Positions 24,522 to 34,370 are shown, counted from the first letter of the stretch. The stretch: DNA of 64,000 nucleotides from Cryobacterium arcticum (GCF_003185895.1 NZ_QHLY01000007.1:62001-126000), one strand, 5' to 3'. The notes: generated by a model not told the origin, from the sequence alone. Translations and numbers: made by a program.

Positions 24522-25682
24522 GTGGCCGCAATCAACCTGGGTACGCCCAAAGTCCCCGTAATCCTCGCTCCCCGACGTAAGTCCCGCCAGATCAAGGTCG
24601 GCAAGGTCCTCGTCGGCGGAGACGCGCAAGTCAGTGTGCAGTCAATGACCACCACACCGACGACGAACATCAACGCAACCCTGCAGCAGATCGCCGAGCT
24701 CACCGCCTCCGGCTGTGACATCGTGCGCGTCGCCGTGCCGAGCCGCGACGATGCCGAAGTGCTGCCGATCATCGCCAAGAAGAGCCAGATCCCGGTGATC
24801 GCCGACATCCACTTCCAGCCCAGCTACGTGTACCAGGCGATCGACGCCGGCTGCGCGGCCGTGCGGGTTAATCCCGGCAACATCCGCAAGTTCGACGACC
24901 AGGTGGGCAAGATCGCCGCCGCGGCCAAGGCTGCCGGCGTCTCCATCCGCATCGGCGTCAACGCCGGCTCGCTCGAGCCCAGCCTGTTGCAGAAGTACGG
25001 CAAGGCCACCCCTGAGGCCCTCGTCGAGAGCGCCGTCTGGGAAGCCAGCCTGTTCGAGGAGCACGACTTCCACGACTTCAAGATCTCGGTCAAGCACAAC
25101 GACCCGGTGATCATGGTCAAGGCCTACCGGCTGCTCGCCGAACGTGGCGACTGGCCCCTGCACCTCGGTGTCACCGAGGCCGGGCCGTCGTTCCAGGGCA
25201 CCATCAAGAGCGCCACGGCGTTCGGCATCCTGCTCGGCGAGGGCATCGGCGACACCATCCGGGTGTCGCTCTCCGCGCCGCCTGCGGAGGAGATCAAGGT
25301 GGGCCTGCAGATCCTGCAGTCGCTGAACCTGCGCGAACGCAAGCTCGAGATCGTCTCCTGCCCCAGCTGCGGCCGGGCCCAGGTGGATGTCTACAAGCTC
25401 GCCAACGACGTCACCGACGGCCTCGAGGGCATGACGGTTCCGCTGCGCGTGGCCGTGATGGGCTGCGTCGTTAACGGACCGGGCGAGGCCCGCGACGCCG
25501 ACCTGGGCGTCGCATCCGGCAACGGCAAGGGTCAGATCTTCGTGCGCGGCGAGGTCATCAAGACCGTGCCGGAGTCCGAGATCGTGGCGACCCTGATCGA
25601 GGAGGCCAACCGCATGGCTGCCGAGATGCCGCCCAGCGAAGACTCCCTCGGTTCCCCCGTCGTGACGGTCGGCTCCCGCTAA
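24522..25682 (+). CDS. ispG: 4-hydroxy-3-methylbut-2-en-1-yl diphosphate synthase (GcpE)
   Basis: A 386-aa [4Fe-4S] enzyme converting MEcPP to HMBPP, the penultimate step of the MEP isoprenoid pathway. [19 protein letters not shown] and VRVNPGNI are in the TIM-barrel part. The iron-sulfur ligands are in [11 protein letters not shown] and [11 protein letters not shown] with the downstream Glu. Length and motif order match bacterial IspG. GTG start from the leaderless box at 24510. Confidence 0.95.
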   Translation: MAAINLGTPKVPVILAPRRKSRQIKVGKVLVGGDAQVSVQSMTTTPTTNINATLQQIAELTASGCDIVRVAVPSRDDAEVLPIIAKKSQIPVIADIHFQPSYVYQAIDAGCAAVRVNPGNIRKFDDQVGKIAAAAKAAGVSIRIGVNAGSLEPSLLQKYGKATPEALVESAVWEASLFEEHDFHDFKISVKHNDPVIMVKAYRLLAERGDWPLHLGVTEAGPSFQGTIKSATAFGILLGEGIGDTIRVSLSAPPAEEIKVGLQILQSLNLRERKLEIVSCPSCGRAQVDVYKLANDVTDGLEGMTVPLRVAVMGCVVNGPGEARDADLGVASGNGKGQIFVRGEVIKTVPESEIVATLIEEANRMAAEMPPSEDSLGSPVVTVGSR

Positions 25683-25710
25683 GCGCAAGTAAGTCTCGAC
25701 ACACGCCACC

Positions 25711-25825
25711 CCGTTGGTCGAGCTTGTCGACGCCGTGCTGAGCTTGTCGAAGTAGACCCCGCAAGCCGATCTGTGGTCGCGACCCGCAGGCACGGCCACC
25801 GGGTCTCGACAGGCTCGACCAACGG
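25711..25825. repeat. Dispersed inverted-repeat element between ispG and proS
   Basis: Terminal inverted repeats of 20 nt (25711-25730 and 25806-25825) match at 19 of 20 positions, with the core GGTCGAGCTTGTCGA; a third partial copy (GAGCTTGTCGAAGTAGACC) lies at 25739-25757. From memory, GGTCGAGCCTGTCGA-type repeats are scattered through many Micrococcales genomes. Non-coding, MITE/REP-like. It ends about 30 nt before the proS -10 box. Confidence 0.7.
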
Positions 25826-25856
25826 CCCAAGGGGATTGCGATCTGCCCGCGCGCCG

Positions 25857-25862
25857 TAAAGT
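25857..25862 (+). promoter_or_regulatory. -10 box TAAAGT of proS
   Basis: TAAAGT, six nt, GTG 25869; leaderless-type. Confidence 0.65.
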
Positions 25863-25868
25863 AGGTGC

Positions 25869-27650
25869 GTGCCTATTCGTATGTCGAACTACTTCCTCCG
25901 TACCCTTCGCGAAGACCCCTCTGATGCCGAGGTCACCAGCCACCGCCTGCTTGTGCGCGCTGGGTACATCCGCCGTCAGGCGCCGGGCATCTTCGCCTGG
26001 CTGCCGCTGGGCCTGAAGGTCAAGGCGAAGATCGAGACCATCATCCGCGAGGAGATGGCTGCCGCCGGAGCGTTCGAGGTGCACTTCCCGGCCTTGCTGC
26101 CGCGCGAGCCCTACGAGGTCACCGGCCGCTGGGACGAGTACGGCGACGGCCTGTTCCGCCTGCAGGACCGCAAGGGCAGCGACCTGCTCCTGGCCCCCAC
26201 CCACGAAGAGGTCTTCACCCTGCTCGTGAAGGACCTCTACAACAGCTACAAGGATCTGCCGCTGTCGATCTTCCAGATCCAGGACAAGTACCGCGACGAG
26301 GCCCGCTCCCGCGGCGGCCTGCTGCGCGGCCGCGAGTTCACCATGAAGGACGCCTACTCCTTCGACCACACCGACGCCGGCCTCGACGTGAGCTACCAGG
26401 CCCAGCGCGACGCCTACGAGCGCATCTTCACCCGGCTCGGCCTCGAATACGTCGTCGTGCAGGCTGATGCCGGCGCCATGGGTGGCTCCAAGAGCGAAGA
26501 GTTCCTGCACCCCACCGCCGTCGGCGAAGACACCTTCGTGCGCTCGGACGGCGGCTACGCGGCCAACGTCGAGGCGTTCCGCACCCTGGCGCCCGCCGCG
26601 ATCGACTTCACCGGGTTCCCGGCCGCCGAGGTGCACGACACCCCGGACACCCCCACCATCCAGACCCTGGTCGACAGCGCCAACGCCAACCACCCGCGCC
26701 CCGACGGCCGCGAGTGGACCGCAGCGGACACGTTGAAGAACGTGGTGCTCGCCCTGGTGCAGCTCGACGGCAGCCGCGAGATCGTCGTGATCGGCGTCCC
26801 CGGCGACCGTGACGTCGACCTCAAGCGCGTTGAGGTGGCCTTCGCCCCGGCCGAGGTCGAGGCCGCCAACGACGGCGACTTCGCCAAGCTCGACAAGATC
26901 GCCGGCCGCCCCGGCCTGGTCAAGGGCTACATCGGCCCGTGGTCGGCCACCGGCGCGATGCTGGGCGAAGAATCCGCCACCGGCATCCGCTTCCTGGTCG
27001 ACCCGCGCGTGGTCGACGGCACCGAGTGGATCACCGGCGCCAACGAGGCCGGCCGCCACGTCTTCGGCCTCGTCGCCGGCCGTGACTTCGTCGCAGACGG
27101 TGTGGTCGAGGCCGCAGAGGTGCGCGCCGGAGACCCCGCCCCCGACGGCTCCGGCCCGGTCGAACTGGCCCGCGGCATGGAGATCGGGCACGTCTTCCAG
27201 CTCGGCCGCAAGTACGCCGAGGCGCTGGGCCTCAAGGTGCTCGACGAGAACGGCAAGCTCGTCACCGTCACCATGGGTTCGTACGGCATCGGCGTCACCC
27301 GTGCCCTCGCCGTGATCGCCGAGCTGAACAACGACGCCAAGGGCCTGATCTGGCCCGAGGCCGTCGCCCCGTTCGACGTGCACGTGATCGCCACCGGCCG
27401 CGACGAGATCGTCTTCGAGACCAGTGAGGCCGTGACCGCCCTGGTCGAGGCATCCGGCCGCGACGTGCTCTACGACGACCGCCGCAAGGTTTCGCCCGGC
27501 GTGAAGTTCGGCGACGCCGAGCTGATCGGCATCCCCACCATCGTGATCGTGGGCCGCGGCGCAGCCGATGGCATCGTGGAGCTGTGGGACCGCCGCTCGG
27601 GTGAGCGCACCCAGGTGGCCGTCTCCGAGCTGGCTGCCCACTTCGCCTAA
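25869..27650 (+). CDS. proS: Prolyl-tRNA synthetase, bacterial type with editing insertion
   Basis: A 593-aa class II synthetase that charges tRNA-Pro. Motif 2 is in the [16 protein letters not shown] region, and motif 3 is [13 protein letters not shown]. Between them an insertion of about 170 residues (about 230-400, including [19 protein letters not shown]) fits the YbaK-like editing domain that removes Ala from tRNA-Pro. An anticodon-binding domain closes the protein. GTG start after the leaderless box. Ends at a long hairpin shared with the convergent DUF1206 gene. Confidence 0.95.
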   Translation: MPIRMSNYFLRTLREDPSDAEVTSHRLLVRAGYIRRQAPGIFAWLPLGLKVKAKIETIIREEMAAAGAFEVHFPALLPREPYEVTGRWDEYGDGLFRLQDRKGSDLLLAPTHEEVFTLLVKDLYNSYKDLPLSIFQIQDKYRDEARSRGGLLRGREFTMKDAYSFDHTDAGLDVSYQAQRDAYERIFTRLGLEYVVVQADAGAMGGSKSEEFLHPTAVGEDTFVRSDGGYAANVEAFRTLAPAAIDFTGFPAAEVHDTPDTPTIQTLVDSANANHPRPDGREWTAADTLKNVVLALVQLDGSREIVVIGVPGDRDVDLKRVEVAFAPAEVEAANDGDFAKLDKIAGRPGLVKGYIGPWSATGAMLGEESATGIRFLVDPRVVDGTEWITGANEAGRHVFGLVAGRDFVADGVVEAAEVRAGDPAPDGSGPVELARGMEIGHVFQLGRKYAEALGLKVLDENGKLVTVTMGSYGIGVTRALAVIAELNNDAKGLIWPEAVAPFDVHVIATGRDEIVFETSEAVTALVEASGRDVLYDDRRKVSPGVKFGDAELIGIPTIVIVGRGAADGIVELWDRRSGERTQVAVSELAAHFA

Positions 27651-27658
27651 CCAGCAAT

Positions 27659-27719
27659 CGCGAAAGCGGTCATCCGGTTGCCTCAGCGTCGCTGAAGCAA
27701 CCGGATGACCGCTTTCGCG
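27659..27719. terminator. 61-nt near-perfect palindrome (CGCGAAAG family)
   Basis: A 23-bp perfect outer stem (27659-27681 with 27697-27719) starting CGCGAAAGCGGTCATCC, then TCAGCG/CGCTGA inside. Located between the convergent proS and DUF1206 genes; acts presumably as terminator for both. Confidence 0.8.
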
Positions 27720-27731
27720 TGTTCGGGGAGG

Positions 27732-28565
27732 TTAGAGACGAGCGAAGCGGGCCCTGGCGAGGCAGTAGAGGCCGTAGGCGATCAGGCCGAGGCCCACCAG
27801 CACCAGGATGGCCACACCGAACGGCAGCTCTGCCAGCGAGCGCAGGGCGCCGTCGAGGCCGGTCGACTGGCTCGGGTCGACGGTGAACCCGGCCACGATC
27901 ACCAGGATGCCTACAACGCCCACCGCGATGCCCTTGGCCACGTAGCCCGCGACACCGAGCCCGACCGTGGCCCGGCCCAGGGTTCCCCCGGGCACTGTGA
28001 GGTCCTCGGTGAACGTGCGCGCGACGCCCTTGTAGACGAAGTAGACACCGATCGCGAGCACCGCGAGACCCGCGACGATCAGCAGCACCGGGCCGCCCGG
28101 CAAGCCGAGAACCGTCGCACTGGCCGACTGGGTGCTGCCGGAGGAACTGGCCGAACCCGAGACCGCAACGGTGACCGCGGTGCCGGCGACGGCGAGGTAG
28201 GCCACGCCCTTGCCGATCTCCTTGGCGCGGTGCGCCCACACCTTCTTCGGGTCGTCGCCGGGAACGAGGAAGGCCTGCAGCAACTGCCAGACGCCCAGGG
28301 CGGCGAGGCCGACCACGATCGCCCAGAGCACGAACACGCCGCCGGGGGACTTGGCGACCTCGCCGAGCGCTCCGGACTGGTCAGCGCTCTCACCACCGGC
28401 ACCGACGGCGACGCTGATCGCGATCGCGCCGATCAGGCCGTGCAGCAGGCCGTTCACGGCGTAGCCGACCCGGGCCAGGGTCTTCAAATGCGGATTGCTG
28501 CCCGCGCTCCGGGCGGCTCTGCCTGCCGATTGAGCGCCGGACGGTGCGGGGGAGCGTGTCATCAT
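27732..28565 (-). CDS. DUF1206 membrane protein
   Basis: A 277-aa integral membrane protein with about six membrane helices in three repeats of two. The repeat openings resemble LARVGYAVNGLLHGLIG, EIGKGVAYLAVAGTA and VAGYVAKGIAVGVVG, the DUF1206 pattern. Function unknown. The start MMTRSPAP is preferred because the minus-strand TACGAT (28572-28577) lies six nt before ATG 28565; an upstream in-frame extension has no membrane or conserved features. Divergent from nusA. Confidence 0.82.
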   Translation of the reverse strand: MMTRSPAPSGAQSAGRAARSAGSNPHLKTLARVGYAVNGLLHGLIGAIAISVAVGAGGESADQSGALGEVAKSPGGVFVLWAIVVGLAALGVWQLLQAFLVPGDDPKKVWAHRAKEIGKGVAYLAVAGTAVTVAVSGSASSSGSTQSASATVLGLPGGPVLLIVAGLAVLAIGVYFVYKGVARTFTEDLTVPGGTLGRATVGLGVAGYVAKGIAVGVVGILVIVAGFTVDPSQSTGLDGALRSLAELPFGVAILVLVGLGLIAYGLYCLARARFARL

Positions 28566-28571
28566 CGGGAT

Positions 28572-28577
28572 ATCGTA
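28572..28577 (-). promoter_or_regulatory. -10 box TACGAT of the DUF1206 gene
   Basis: Minus-strand TACGAT, six nt, ATG 28565; leaderless-type. Confidence 0.55.
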
Positions 28578-28725
28578 ACCGCGACACCGCCGGCGATCGC
28601 AAGGCGCACCGGTGTGCACGGCTCCTACCGCTGAACGGGTGACGGGGCTGCCGGTATTCCGGTACCTTGGTAGAAGCCCGCTGCGCGGTTTCGCGGCGGC
28701 AAGATCTGAATAGAGGAGGCCGGCC

Positions 28726-29736
28726 ATGGACATCGACCTCAGCGTGTTGCGGCTGATGGAGCGCGAGAAAGAGATTCCCTTCGAGGAACTCGTGCAGATC
28801 ATCGAGCAAGCAATTCTGACGGCCTACCTCAAGCACACCCACCAGGGTGAGCCACTGAAGCAGGCTGCGGAAGAAGAACCCGGAGCTCGCGTCGTACTCG
28901 ACCGCAAGTCCGGTCACGTCGACATTTACATTCCTGAGCACGACGAAGAGGGCAACATCATCGGCGAAGCCGTTGACAACCCCGACGACTTCGGTCGCAT
29001 TGCCGCATTCGCGGCCAAGCAGGTCATCAACCAGCGACTCCGCGACATCGCGGATGACGCTGTGCTCGGTGAATTCAAGGGCCGCGAAGGCGAGATCGTC
29101 GCCGGCGTGATCCAGCAGGGCCCCAACCCCCGCATGATCCACGTCGACCTCGGCACCATCGAAGCGATCCTTCCCCCGGAGGAGCAGGTGCCCGGCGAAA
29201 GCTACGTGCACGGTTCCCGCATCCGGGTGTACGTCACGGCCGTCGGCCGCGGCATGAAGGGTCCGCAGATCACCGTGTCGCGCACTCACCCGTCGCTCGT
29301 GCGCCGGCTGTTCGCGCTCGAGGTGCCCGAGATCGCCAGCGGAGTCGTGGAGATCGTTTCCCTGGCCCGCGAGGCCGGTCACCGCACCAAGATCGCCGTG
29401 CGGGCCACCGAGCCCGGCGTGAACGCCAAGGGCGCCTGCATCGGCGAACTCGGCCAGCGCGTGCGCGCGGTGACCGCAGAGCTCAACAACGAGAAGATCG
29501 ACATCGTCGACTACTCGCCCGACCTGGCCACCTTCGTGGCCAGCGCGCTCTCGCCCGCCAAGGTGACCAGCGCCTATGTCATCGATGAGTCGATCAAGGC
29601 CGTTCGGGCCCTCGTGCCCGACTACCAGCTGTCGCTCGCGATCGGCAAGGAGGGCCAGAACGCCCGCCTCGCCGCCAAGCTCACGGGCGCCAAAATCGAC
29701 ATCCAGCCAGACAGCATTCTGGAGGATGACGAATAG
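28726..29736 (+). CDS. nusA: Transcription termination/antitermination protein NusA
   Basis: A 336-aa RNA polymerase accessory factor that modulates pausing, termination and antitermination. Order: N-terminal polymerase-binding domain; S1 domain (about 125-200, EIVAGVIQQGPNPRMIHVDL); KH1 (VNAKGACIGELGQRVRAV); KH2 (LSLAIGKEGQNARLAAKLTG). It lacks the C-terminal acidic repeats of E. coli NusA, as normal for actinobacteria. ATG 28726 has GAGGAGG. A possible promoter -10 TACCTT is at 28663-28668. rimP, usually directly upstream, is not here. Confidence 0.95.
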   Translation: MDIDLSVLRLMEREKEIPFEELVQIIEQAILTAYLKHTHQGEPLKQAAEEEPGARVVLDRKSGHVDIYIPEHDEEGNIIGEAVDNPDDFGRIAAFAAKQVINQRLRDIADDAVLGEFKGREGEIVAGVIQQGPNPRMIHVDLGTIEAILPPEEQVPGESYVHGSRIRVYVTAVGRGMKGPQITVSRTHPSLVRRLFALEVPEIASGVVEIVSLAREAGHRTKIAVRATEPGVNAKGACIGELGQRVRAVTAELNNEKIDIVDYSPDLATFVASALSPAKVTSAYVIDESIKAVRALVPDYQLSLAIGKEGQNARLAAKLTGAKIDIQPDSILEDDE

Positions 29737-29744
29737 GGGGTACG

Positions 29745-30002
29745 ATGGATCCCGTTAGAACGTGCATTGGATGCCGTTCGCGCGCCTCGCGATCCTCTCT
29801 TCTGAGGGTTGTCGCCCAGAATTCGCTGCTGGTGGTCGATGAGACTGCCACCCTGCCTGGGCGAGGTGCGTGGATTCATCCCACCATCGCGTGCTTCCAG
29901 GAGGCCGTAAAGAGGCGCGCTTTTGGGCGTGCCCTCCGCGTGACCAGCCCCCTGGACGCAAATCAACTAGAGAACAGGCTGACTTGGCTAATGGATAACT
30001 AA
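29745..30002 (+). CDS. ylxR: YlxR family RNA-binding protein (DUF448)
   Basis: An 85-aa protein. The family start CIGCRSRASRSSLLRVV and the GRGAWIHPTIACFQEAVKRRA block are clear. Small basic nucleic-acid-binding protein, almost always between nusA and infB, as here (8 nt after nusA). Homologues have been proposed as RNase P-modulating or nucleoid proteins; the function is not settled. Confidence 0.92.
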   Translation: MDPVRTCIGCRSRASRSSLLRVVAQNSLLVVDETATLPGRGAWIHPTIACFQEAVKRRAFGRALRVTSPLDANQLENRLTWLMDN

Positions 30003-30078
30003 TGAGCGGCTCGAAATGAGACCCGTCCGTTACTAACGGTCTGCCCCTTTCCGGGTGCAGGCCCGGAACAGGAGAATT

Positions 30079-32934
30079 GTGGCTGCAAAACCACGCGTAC
30101 ACGAGATCGCAACTGAGCTCGGTGTCGACAGCAAGGTAGCCCTTGCCAAATTGAAAGAGATGGGCGAGTTCGTCAAGGGACCGTCCAGCAGTGTTGAACC
30201 CCCCGTGGCACGCCGTCTGCGTGCCGCACTCGAGGCCGACGGGGTCGCCACCGGCGGCGCCGCTGCCACGCCGGCGGCACCTGCCGCCGCCAAGCCGGCT
30301 TCGACCACCACGGCCAAGCCCGGCGTCCGTCCGGGCCCTGCACGTCCTGCCGCACCGGTGCCCGCACCTGTCGTCGAGGCACCCGCAGCAGATGCACCGC
30401 CGATGCCCGCCGCTCCGCTGACCGTTGCCGAGCGACAGGTCCAGGCCGCAGAGAAGGCCGCGGCCGCCGAAAAGGCAGCAGCGACCGAGAAGGCAGCAGC
30501 GACCGAAGGCTCCACCGGCACCGAGGCGACCCCCGCGGCCGCCACTCCGGCAGCGAAGGCCGACGGCGACAAGCCGTCCGCCGCCGCCAAGCCCGGTGGA
30601 ACCGTGCCGCGTCCGGGAGCTCGTCCGGGCAACAACCCGTTCGCCAGCAACCAGGGCATGGGCAAGACCCCCACCCCGCGTCCGGGCAACAACCCGTTCG
30701 CGAGCGCACAGGGCATGGGACAGCGTCCGCCGTCCACGTCCTCGCCCAGCAACATCCCCCGCCCTGCCGCACCCCGCCCCGGCGCCCCGCGCCCCGGTGG
30801 ACCCGGCCAGGCACCCCGCCCGACCGGCTTCGGCCAGCGTCCGGGTGGCTTCCAGCGCCCCGGTGGCGCTCCGGGCGGCGCCGGTGGCGCACGCCCCGGC
30901 TTCACCCGGCCCGGCGCCCCTGCCGGTGCTCCCGGCTTCGGCCCGCCCCGCCCCGCCGGTGGCGGCGGCGCCGGTGGACGTGGCCGTGGCCCCGGCGGTG
31001 GAACCGCTGGTGCATTCGGTCGCGGTGGCGGCAAGAACAAGGCACGCAAGTCCAAGCGGACGAAGAGGGCCGAGTTCGAGCTGCGCGAGGCTCCGTCGCT
31101 GGGTGGCGTCAGCGTCCCCCGTGGCGACGGTGGAACCGTGGTGCGTCTGCGCCGCGGTGCCTCGATCACGGACTTCGCCGACAAGATCGACGCGAGCCCG
31201 GGCAACCTGGTGACCGTGCTGTTCCACCTCGGTGAGATGGCAACGGCGACCGAGTCGCTCGACGAGGCAACCTTCGACGTCCTGGGCAGCGAACTGGGTT
31301 ACAAGATCCAGATGGTCTCGCCCGACGACGAAGACCGCGAACTGCTGCTCGGCTTCGACATCGACATCGACCAGGAGCTGGCCGACGAGACCGACGAAGA
31401 GCTCGAAGTTCGTCCGCCCGTCGTCACGGTCATGGGTCACGTCGACCACGGTAAGACCGCGCTGCTCGACGCCATCCGTAACGCCAAGGTGGCCGCAGGC
31501 GAAGCCGGTGGCATCACCCAGCACATCGGTGCGTACCAGGTCGTCACCGAGCACGAGGGTATCGACCGCGCCATCACCTTCATCGACACCCCCGGTCACG
31601 AGGCGTTCACCGCCATGCGTGCTCGTGGTGCGCAGGTCACCGACATCGCGATCCTCGTGGTCGCCGCCGATGACGGCATCATGCCGCAGACGATTGAGGC
31701 ACTCAACCACGCACAGGCCGCCAACGTGCCGATCGTGGTCGCAGTGAACAAGATCGACAAGCCCGGTGCGAACCCGCAGAAGGTGCGCCAGCAGCTCACC
31801 GAATTCGGCCTCGTCGCCGAAGAGTACGGCGGAGACGTCATGTTCGTCGACGTGTCGGCCAAGAACAAGATCGGCATCCAGGAAATCCTCGACGCCGTCC
31901 TGCTCACCGCTGACGCCGGACTCGACATGCGCGCCAACCCGAACAAGGATGCCCGCGGTGTGGCCATTGAGGCCAAGCTCGACAAGGGTCGCGGTGCTGT
32001 TGCCACCGTGCTCATCCAGTCGGGAACGCTGAAGGTCGGAGACTCGATCGTCGCCGGAACGGCCTACGGCCGCGTCCGTGCGATGGCCGACGAAAACGGC
32101 GTCGCCGTTCTCGCCGCCACCCCGTCCCGTGCAGTCCAGGTACAGGGCCTCTCGAGCGTTCCGCGCGCCGGTGACACCTTCCTCGTTATCGATGAAGACC
32201 GCACCGCACGTCAGATCGCCGAGAAGCGCGAAGCCGCCGAGCGCAACGCCCTGCTGGCCAAGGCCCGCAAGCGCATCAGCCTCGAGGACTTCACCCGCGC
32301 ACTCGAAGAGGGCAAGGTCGAATCGCTCAACCTCATCATCAAGGGTGACGTGTCCGGTGCTGTTGAAGCACTGGAAGAGTCGCTCCTCAAGATCGAGGTC
32401 GACGACTCCGTACAGCTGCGCATCATCCACCGCGGTGTCGGTGCGGTCACGGAGAGCGACGTCAACCTCGCCACCGTCGACAACGCCATCATCATCGGCT
32501 TCAACGTTCGCCCCGACACGAAGGCGCGCGAACGTGCGGCTCGTGAAGGTGTCGACGTGCGCTTCTACTCCGTCATCTACAACGCACTCGAGGACATCGA
32601 GTCTTCCCTCACCGGAATGCTCAAGCCCGAGTTCGAAGAAGTGCAGAGTGGTATCGCCGAGATCCGCGAGGTCTTCAGCTCGTCGAAGTTCGGAAACGTC
32701 GCCGGTGTCATCGTGCGGTCGGGAACGATCACGCGAAACGCCAAGGCGCGGGTCATCCGCGACGGCATCGTTGTGGGCGACAACCTGGCCATCGAGTCGC
32801 TGCGTCGCTTCAAGGATGACGTCACCGAGGTCCGCACGGACTTCGAGGCTGGTATTGGGCTTGGTAAGTTCAATGACATCCAGATCGGCGATGAGATCGA
32901 GACGATCGAATTGAAGGAAAAGCCGAGAGGTTAA
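30079..32934 (+). CDS. infB: Translation initiation factor IF-2
   Basis: A 951-aa GTPase that brings initiator tRNA to the 30S subunit. The start is GTG 30079, preceded by AGGAG; the protein opens [19 protein letters not shown], the IF2_N module. A long disordered Ala/Pro/Gly-rich and then Arg/Gly-rich segment follows (about 60-330). G domain: GHVDHGKT (453-460), DTPGH (503-507), NKID (557-560), then domains II-IV. Nested repeats RPGNNPFAS occur twice near residue 185-210. A palindromic stretch CCGTTACTAACGG lies in the leader. Confidence 0.95.
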   Translation: MAAKPRVHEIATELGVDSKVALAKLKEMGEFVKGPSSSVEPPVARRLRAALEADGVATGGAAATPAAPAAAKPASTTTAKPGVRPGPARPAAPVPAPVVEAPAADAPPMPAAPLTVAERQVQAAEKAAAAEKAAATEKAAATEGSTGTEATPAAATPAAKADGDKPSAAAKPGGTVPRPGARPGNNPFASNQGMGKTPTPRPGNNPFASAQGMGQRPPSTSSPSNIPRPAAPRPGAPRPGGPGQAPRPTGFGQRPGGFQRPGGAPGGAGGARPGFTRPGAPAGAPGFGPPRPAGGGGAGGRGRGPGGGTAGAFGRGGGKNKARKSKRTKRAEFELREAPSLGGVSVPRGDGGTVVRLRRGASITDFADKIDASPGNLVTVLFHLGEMATATESLDEATFDVLGSELGYKIQMVSPDDEDRELLLGFDIDIDQELADETDEELEVRPPVVTVMGHVDHGKTALLDAIRNAKVAAGEAGGITQHIGAYQVVTEHEGIDRAITFIDTPGHEAFTAMRARGAQVTDIAILVVAADDGIMPQTIEALNHAQAANVPIVVAVNKIDKPGANPQKVRQQLTEFGLVAEEYGGDVMFVDVSAKNKIGIQEILDAVLLTADAGLDMRANPNKDARGVAIEAKLDKGRGAVATVLIQSGTLKVGDSIVAGTAYGRVRAMADENGVAVLAATPSRAVQVQGLSSVPRAGDTFLVIDEDRTARQIAEKREAAERNALLAKARKRISLEDFTRALEEGKVESLNLIIKGDVSGAVEALEESLLKIEVDDSVQLRIIHRGVGAVTESDVNLATVDNAIIIGFNVRPDTKARERAAREGVDVRFYSVIYNALEDIESSLTGMLKPEFEEVQSGIAEIREVFSSSKFGNVAGVIVRSGTITRNAKARVIRDGIVVGDNLAIESLRRFKDDVTEVRTDFEAGIGLGKFNDIQIGDEIETIELKEKPRG

Positions 32935-32959
32935 TAGCCTCTCGTTGCAAGGGGTCTCC

Positions 32960-33025
32960 GCTTGATCCCCCCCTCAGGGGAAGAGCGGGGACCCCTACCC
33001 CGATTCCCCTGAGGGGGGATCAAGC
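32960..33025. terminator. Long inverted repeat between infB and rbfA
   Basis: Arms at 32960-32982 and 33004-33025 (starting GCTTGATCCCC, ending GGGGATCAAGC) pair along 22 bp with one bulged C around a 21-nt loop. It probably reduces or stops read-through from infB into rbfA. No T tract is present, so attenuation is as plausible as full termination. Confidence 0.6.
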
Positions 33026-33117
33026 TACGACCCCACTCCCAGAGACACCTTCCGTCAATCGATGGTGGGGGAGGGCTTAAGAGCGTTTGAAGTACCCCAG
33101 ACATATAGGAGTAGATC

Positions 33118-33645
33118 ATGGTAGATCCGGCACGCGCTAGGAAGATGGCGGACCGCATCAAGGTCATCGTGGCCAAGCGGCTCGAACGCGGCATCCGCGA
33201 CCCGCGACTCGGCTTCGTCACCATCACCGACGTCAAGGTCACCGGCGACCTGCAGCACGCCTCGGTGTTCTACACGGTCTACGGCTCGGAAGACGAGCGT
33301 AAGGACAGCGCCGCGGCGCTGAAAGCCGCTACCGGCATGTTCCGCAGCGAGGTGGGCAAGAACATCACGGCCCGCCTGACGCCGTCGATCGAGTTCATCG
33401 CCGACGGAATCCCGGAGAACGCCGCGCTCATCGACGACCTGCTGCGCGAAGCGCGCGAACGCGACACCCAGGTGGACGAAATGGCCCGCACCGCCGTTTA
33501 CGCCGGCGACGAGGACCCGTACGTGAAGCCCCGCGAATGGGCCGAAGACGACGACGAGGATGACGACGACACCGACGAAGACGAGGTGGAGGTGGCCCCC
33601 GCACCCACCGGACGCCACGCCGCCGCCACCGAGCCCGACGCGTAA
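33118..33645 (+). CDS. rbfA: 30S ribosome-binding factor A
   Basis: A 175-aa KH-fold maturation factor for the 30S subunit. The core has RMADRIKVIVAKRLERGIRDPRL-like sequence (ADRIKVIVAKRLERG visible), FVTITDVKVTGDLQHASVFY and LTPSIEFIADG. The C-terminal 60 residues are an acidic tail (EDDDEDDDDTDEDE) beyond the core, seen in actinobacterial homologues. AGGAG precedes ATG 33118. Normally truB follows directly; here truB is 7.7 kb away. Confidence 0.93.
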   Translation: MVDPARARKMADRIKVIVAKRLERGIRDPRLGFVTITDVKVTGDLQHASVFYTVYGSEDERKDSAAALKAATGMFRSEVGKNITARLTPSIEFIADGIPENAALIDDLLREARERDTQVDEMARTAVYAGDEDPYVKPREWAEDDDEDDDDTDEDEVEVAPAPTGRHAAATEPDA

Positions 33646-33685
33646 CGACTCATCCGGCCCACCCGGGCTGGCGCACCACCTCGAC

Positions 33686-33720
33686 ACCTCCGGCCCCCTC
33701 ACGGGTGCCGGAGGTTTCGT
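33686..33720 (+). terminator. Terminator after rbfA
   Basis: ACCTCCGGC (33686-33694) and GCCGGAGGT (33707-33715) form a 9-bp stem followed by TTTCGT. Confidence 0.65.
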
Positions 33721-33827
33721 GTCAGTGAAACATTCCGGAACACACTGGAGAAATTCGAGAAATCCCCGGTGAAGACGCCCAAACAACTCTAGGATCGACG
33801 CAATCGTCCCATCCAGAAGGAGTTGTC

Positions 33828-34313
33828 ATGGTTGAACCGAAGCAATCCGCCGCACCTGCCGGAGACGTTCCACTCTCCCTGCCGTACTACGGCGCCCCGA
33901 TCGCCGTCGCGGTCAAGCGCTTCTTCAGCAAGTACGCCACCTTCACCGGTCGGGCCAGCCTCAGCGAATACTGGTGGTGGGCGCTGGTGAACTATGTCGT
34001 GCTCTTCGTGCTCGGCATCCTGGCGCTCGTTGCCGGCGGCGCCCCGACGGTCTCGGCCGACGGCACCGTCGCACCGCCGTCGGGCGGAGCCATCGTGGTG
34101 GTGCTGATCATCAGCGTGTACGGGCTGGCCGTGCTCGTGCCGGGGCTCGCGCTCACGGCCCGTCGGCTGCACGACGGCAACTTCTCGGCCCTGTTCATCC
34201 TGATCGCCCTGGTGCCGTTCATCGGCGGACTGATCCTGTTCGTGCTGACCCTGATGCCGTCCAAGCCGGAGGGCGCCCGGTTCGACTCGGCAAACCCGCA
34301 GTACAGCTACTAG
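33828..34313 (+). CDS. DUF805 membrane protein
   Basis: A 161-aa membrane protein of the DUF805 family (YhaH-like). The FFSKYATFTGRASLSEYWWW opening is the family signature, followed by three or four membrane segments and ARRLHDGNFS between the last ones. Function unknown. AGAAGGAG lies before ATG 33828 and a -10-like TAGGAT at 33790-33795. Terminated by the hairpin at 34329. Confidence 0.88.
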   Translation: MVEPKQSAAPAGDVPLSLPYYGAPIAVAVKRFFSKYATFTGRASLSEYWWWALVNYVVLFVLGILALVAGGAPTVSADGTVAPPSGGAIVVVLIISVYGLAVLVPGLALTARRLHDGNFSALFILIALVPFIGGLILFVLTLMPSKPEGARFDSANPQYSY

Positions 34314-34328
34314 CCACTCGCCGTCCAG

Positions 34329-34370
34329 ACGCGAAAGACCCCGTGACGATGGTCACGGGGTCTTTCGCGT
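34329..34370. terminator. 19-bp perfect bidirectional terminator (CGCGAAAG family)
   Basis: Arms 34329-34347 and 34352-34370 (ACGCGAAAGACCCCG and complement) with a GATG tetraloop, between the convergent DUF805 and aldose-epimerase genes. Confidence 0.85.

Noticed and set aside
24642-27641. 999-codon open frame on the minus strand opposite ispG and proS
   Set aside because: It mirrors the plus genes in a GC-rich codon-biased frame, is His/Asp/Gly/Val-rich, has no domain, and would overlap two certain enzymes.
30003-30078. Riboswitch or attenuator in the infB leader
   Set aside because: Only one short CCGTTA/TAACGG stem is visible, with no ligand-binding architecture or T tract.
30600-30740. 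CRISPR-like direct repeats (RPGNNPFAS-coding units)
   Set aside because: These are in-frame repeats in the disordered IF-2 linker, with only two copies and no spacers.
29755-32430. 891-codon minus-strand frame opposite infB and ylxR
   Set aside because: Shadow of the repetitive, GC-rich IF-2 linker; its Gly/Arg-rich run mirrors the linker.
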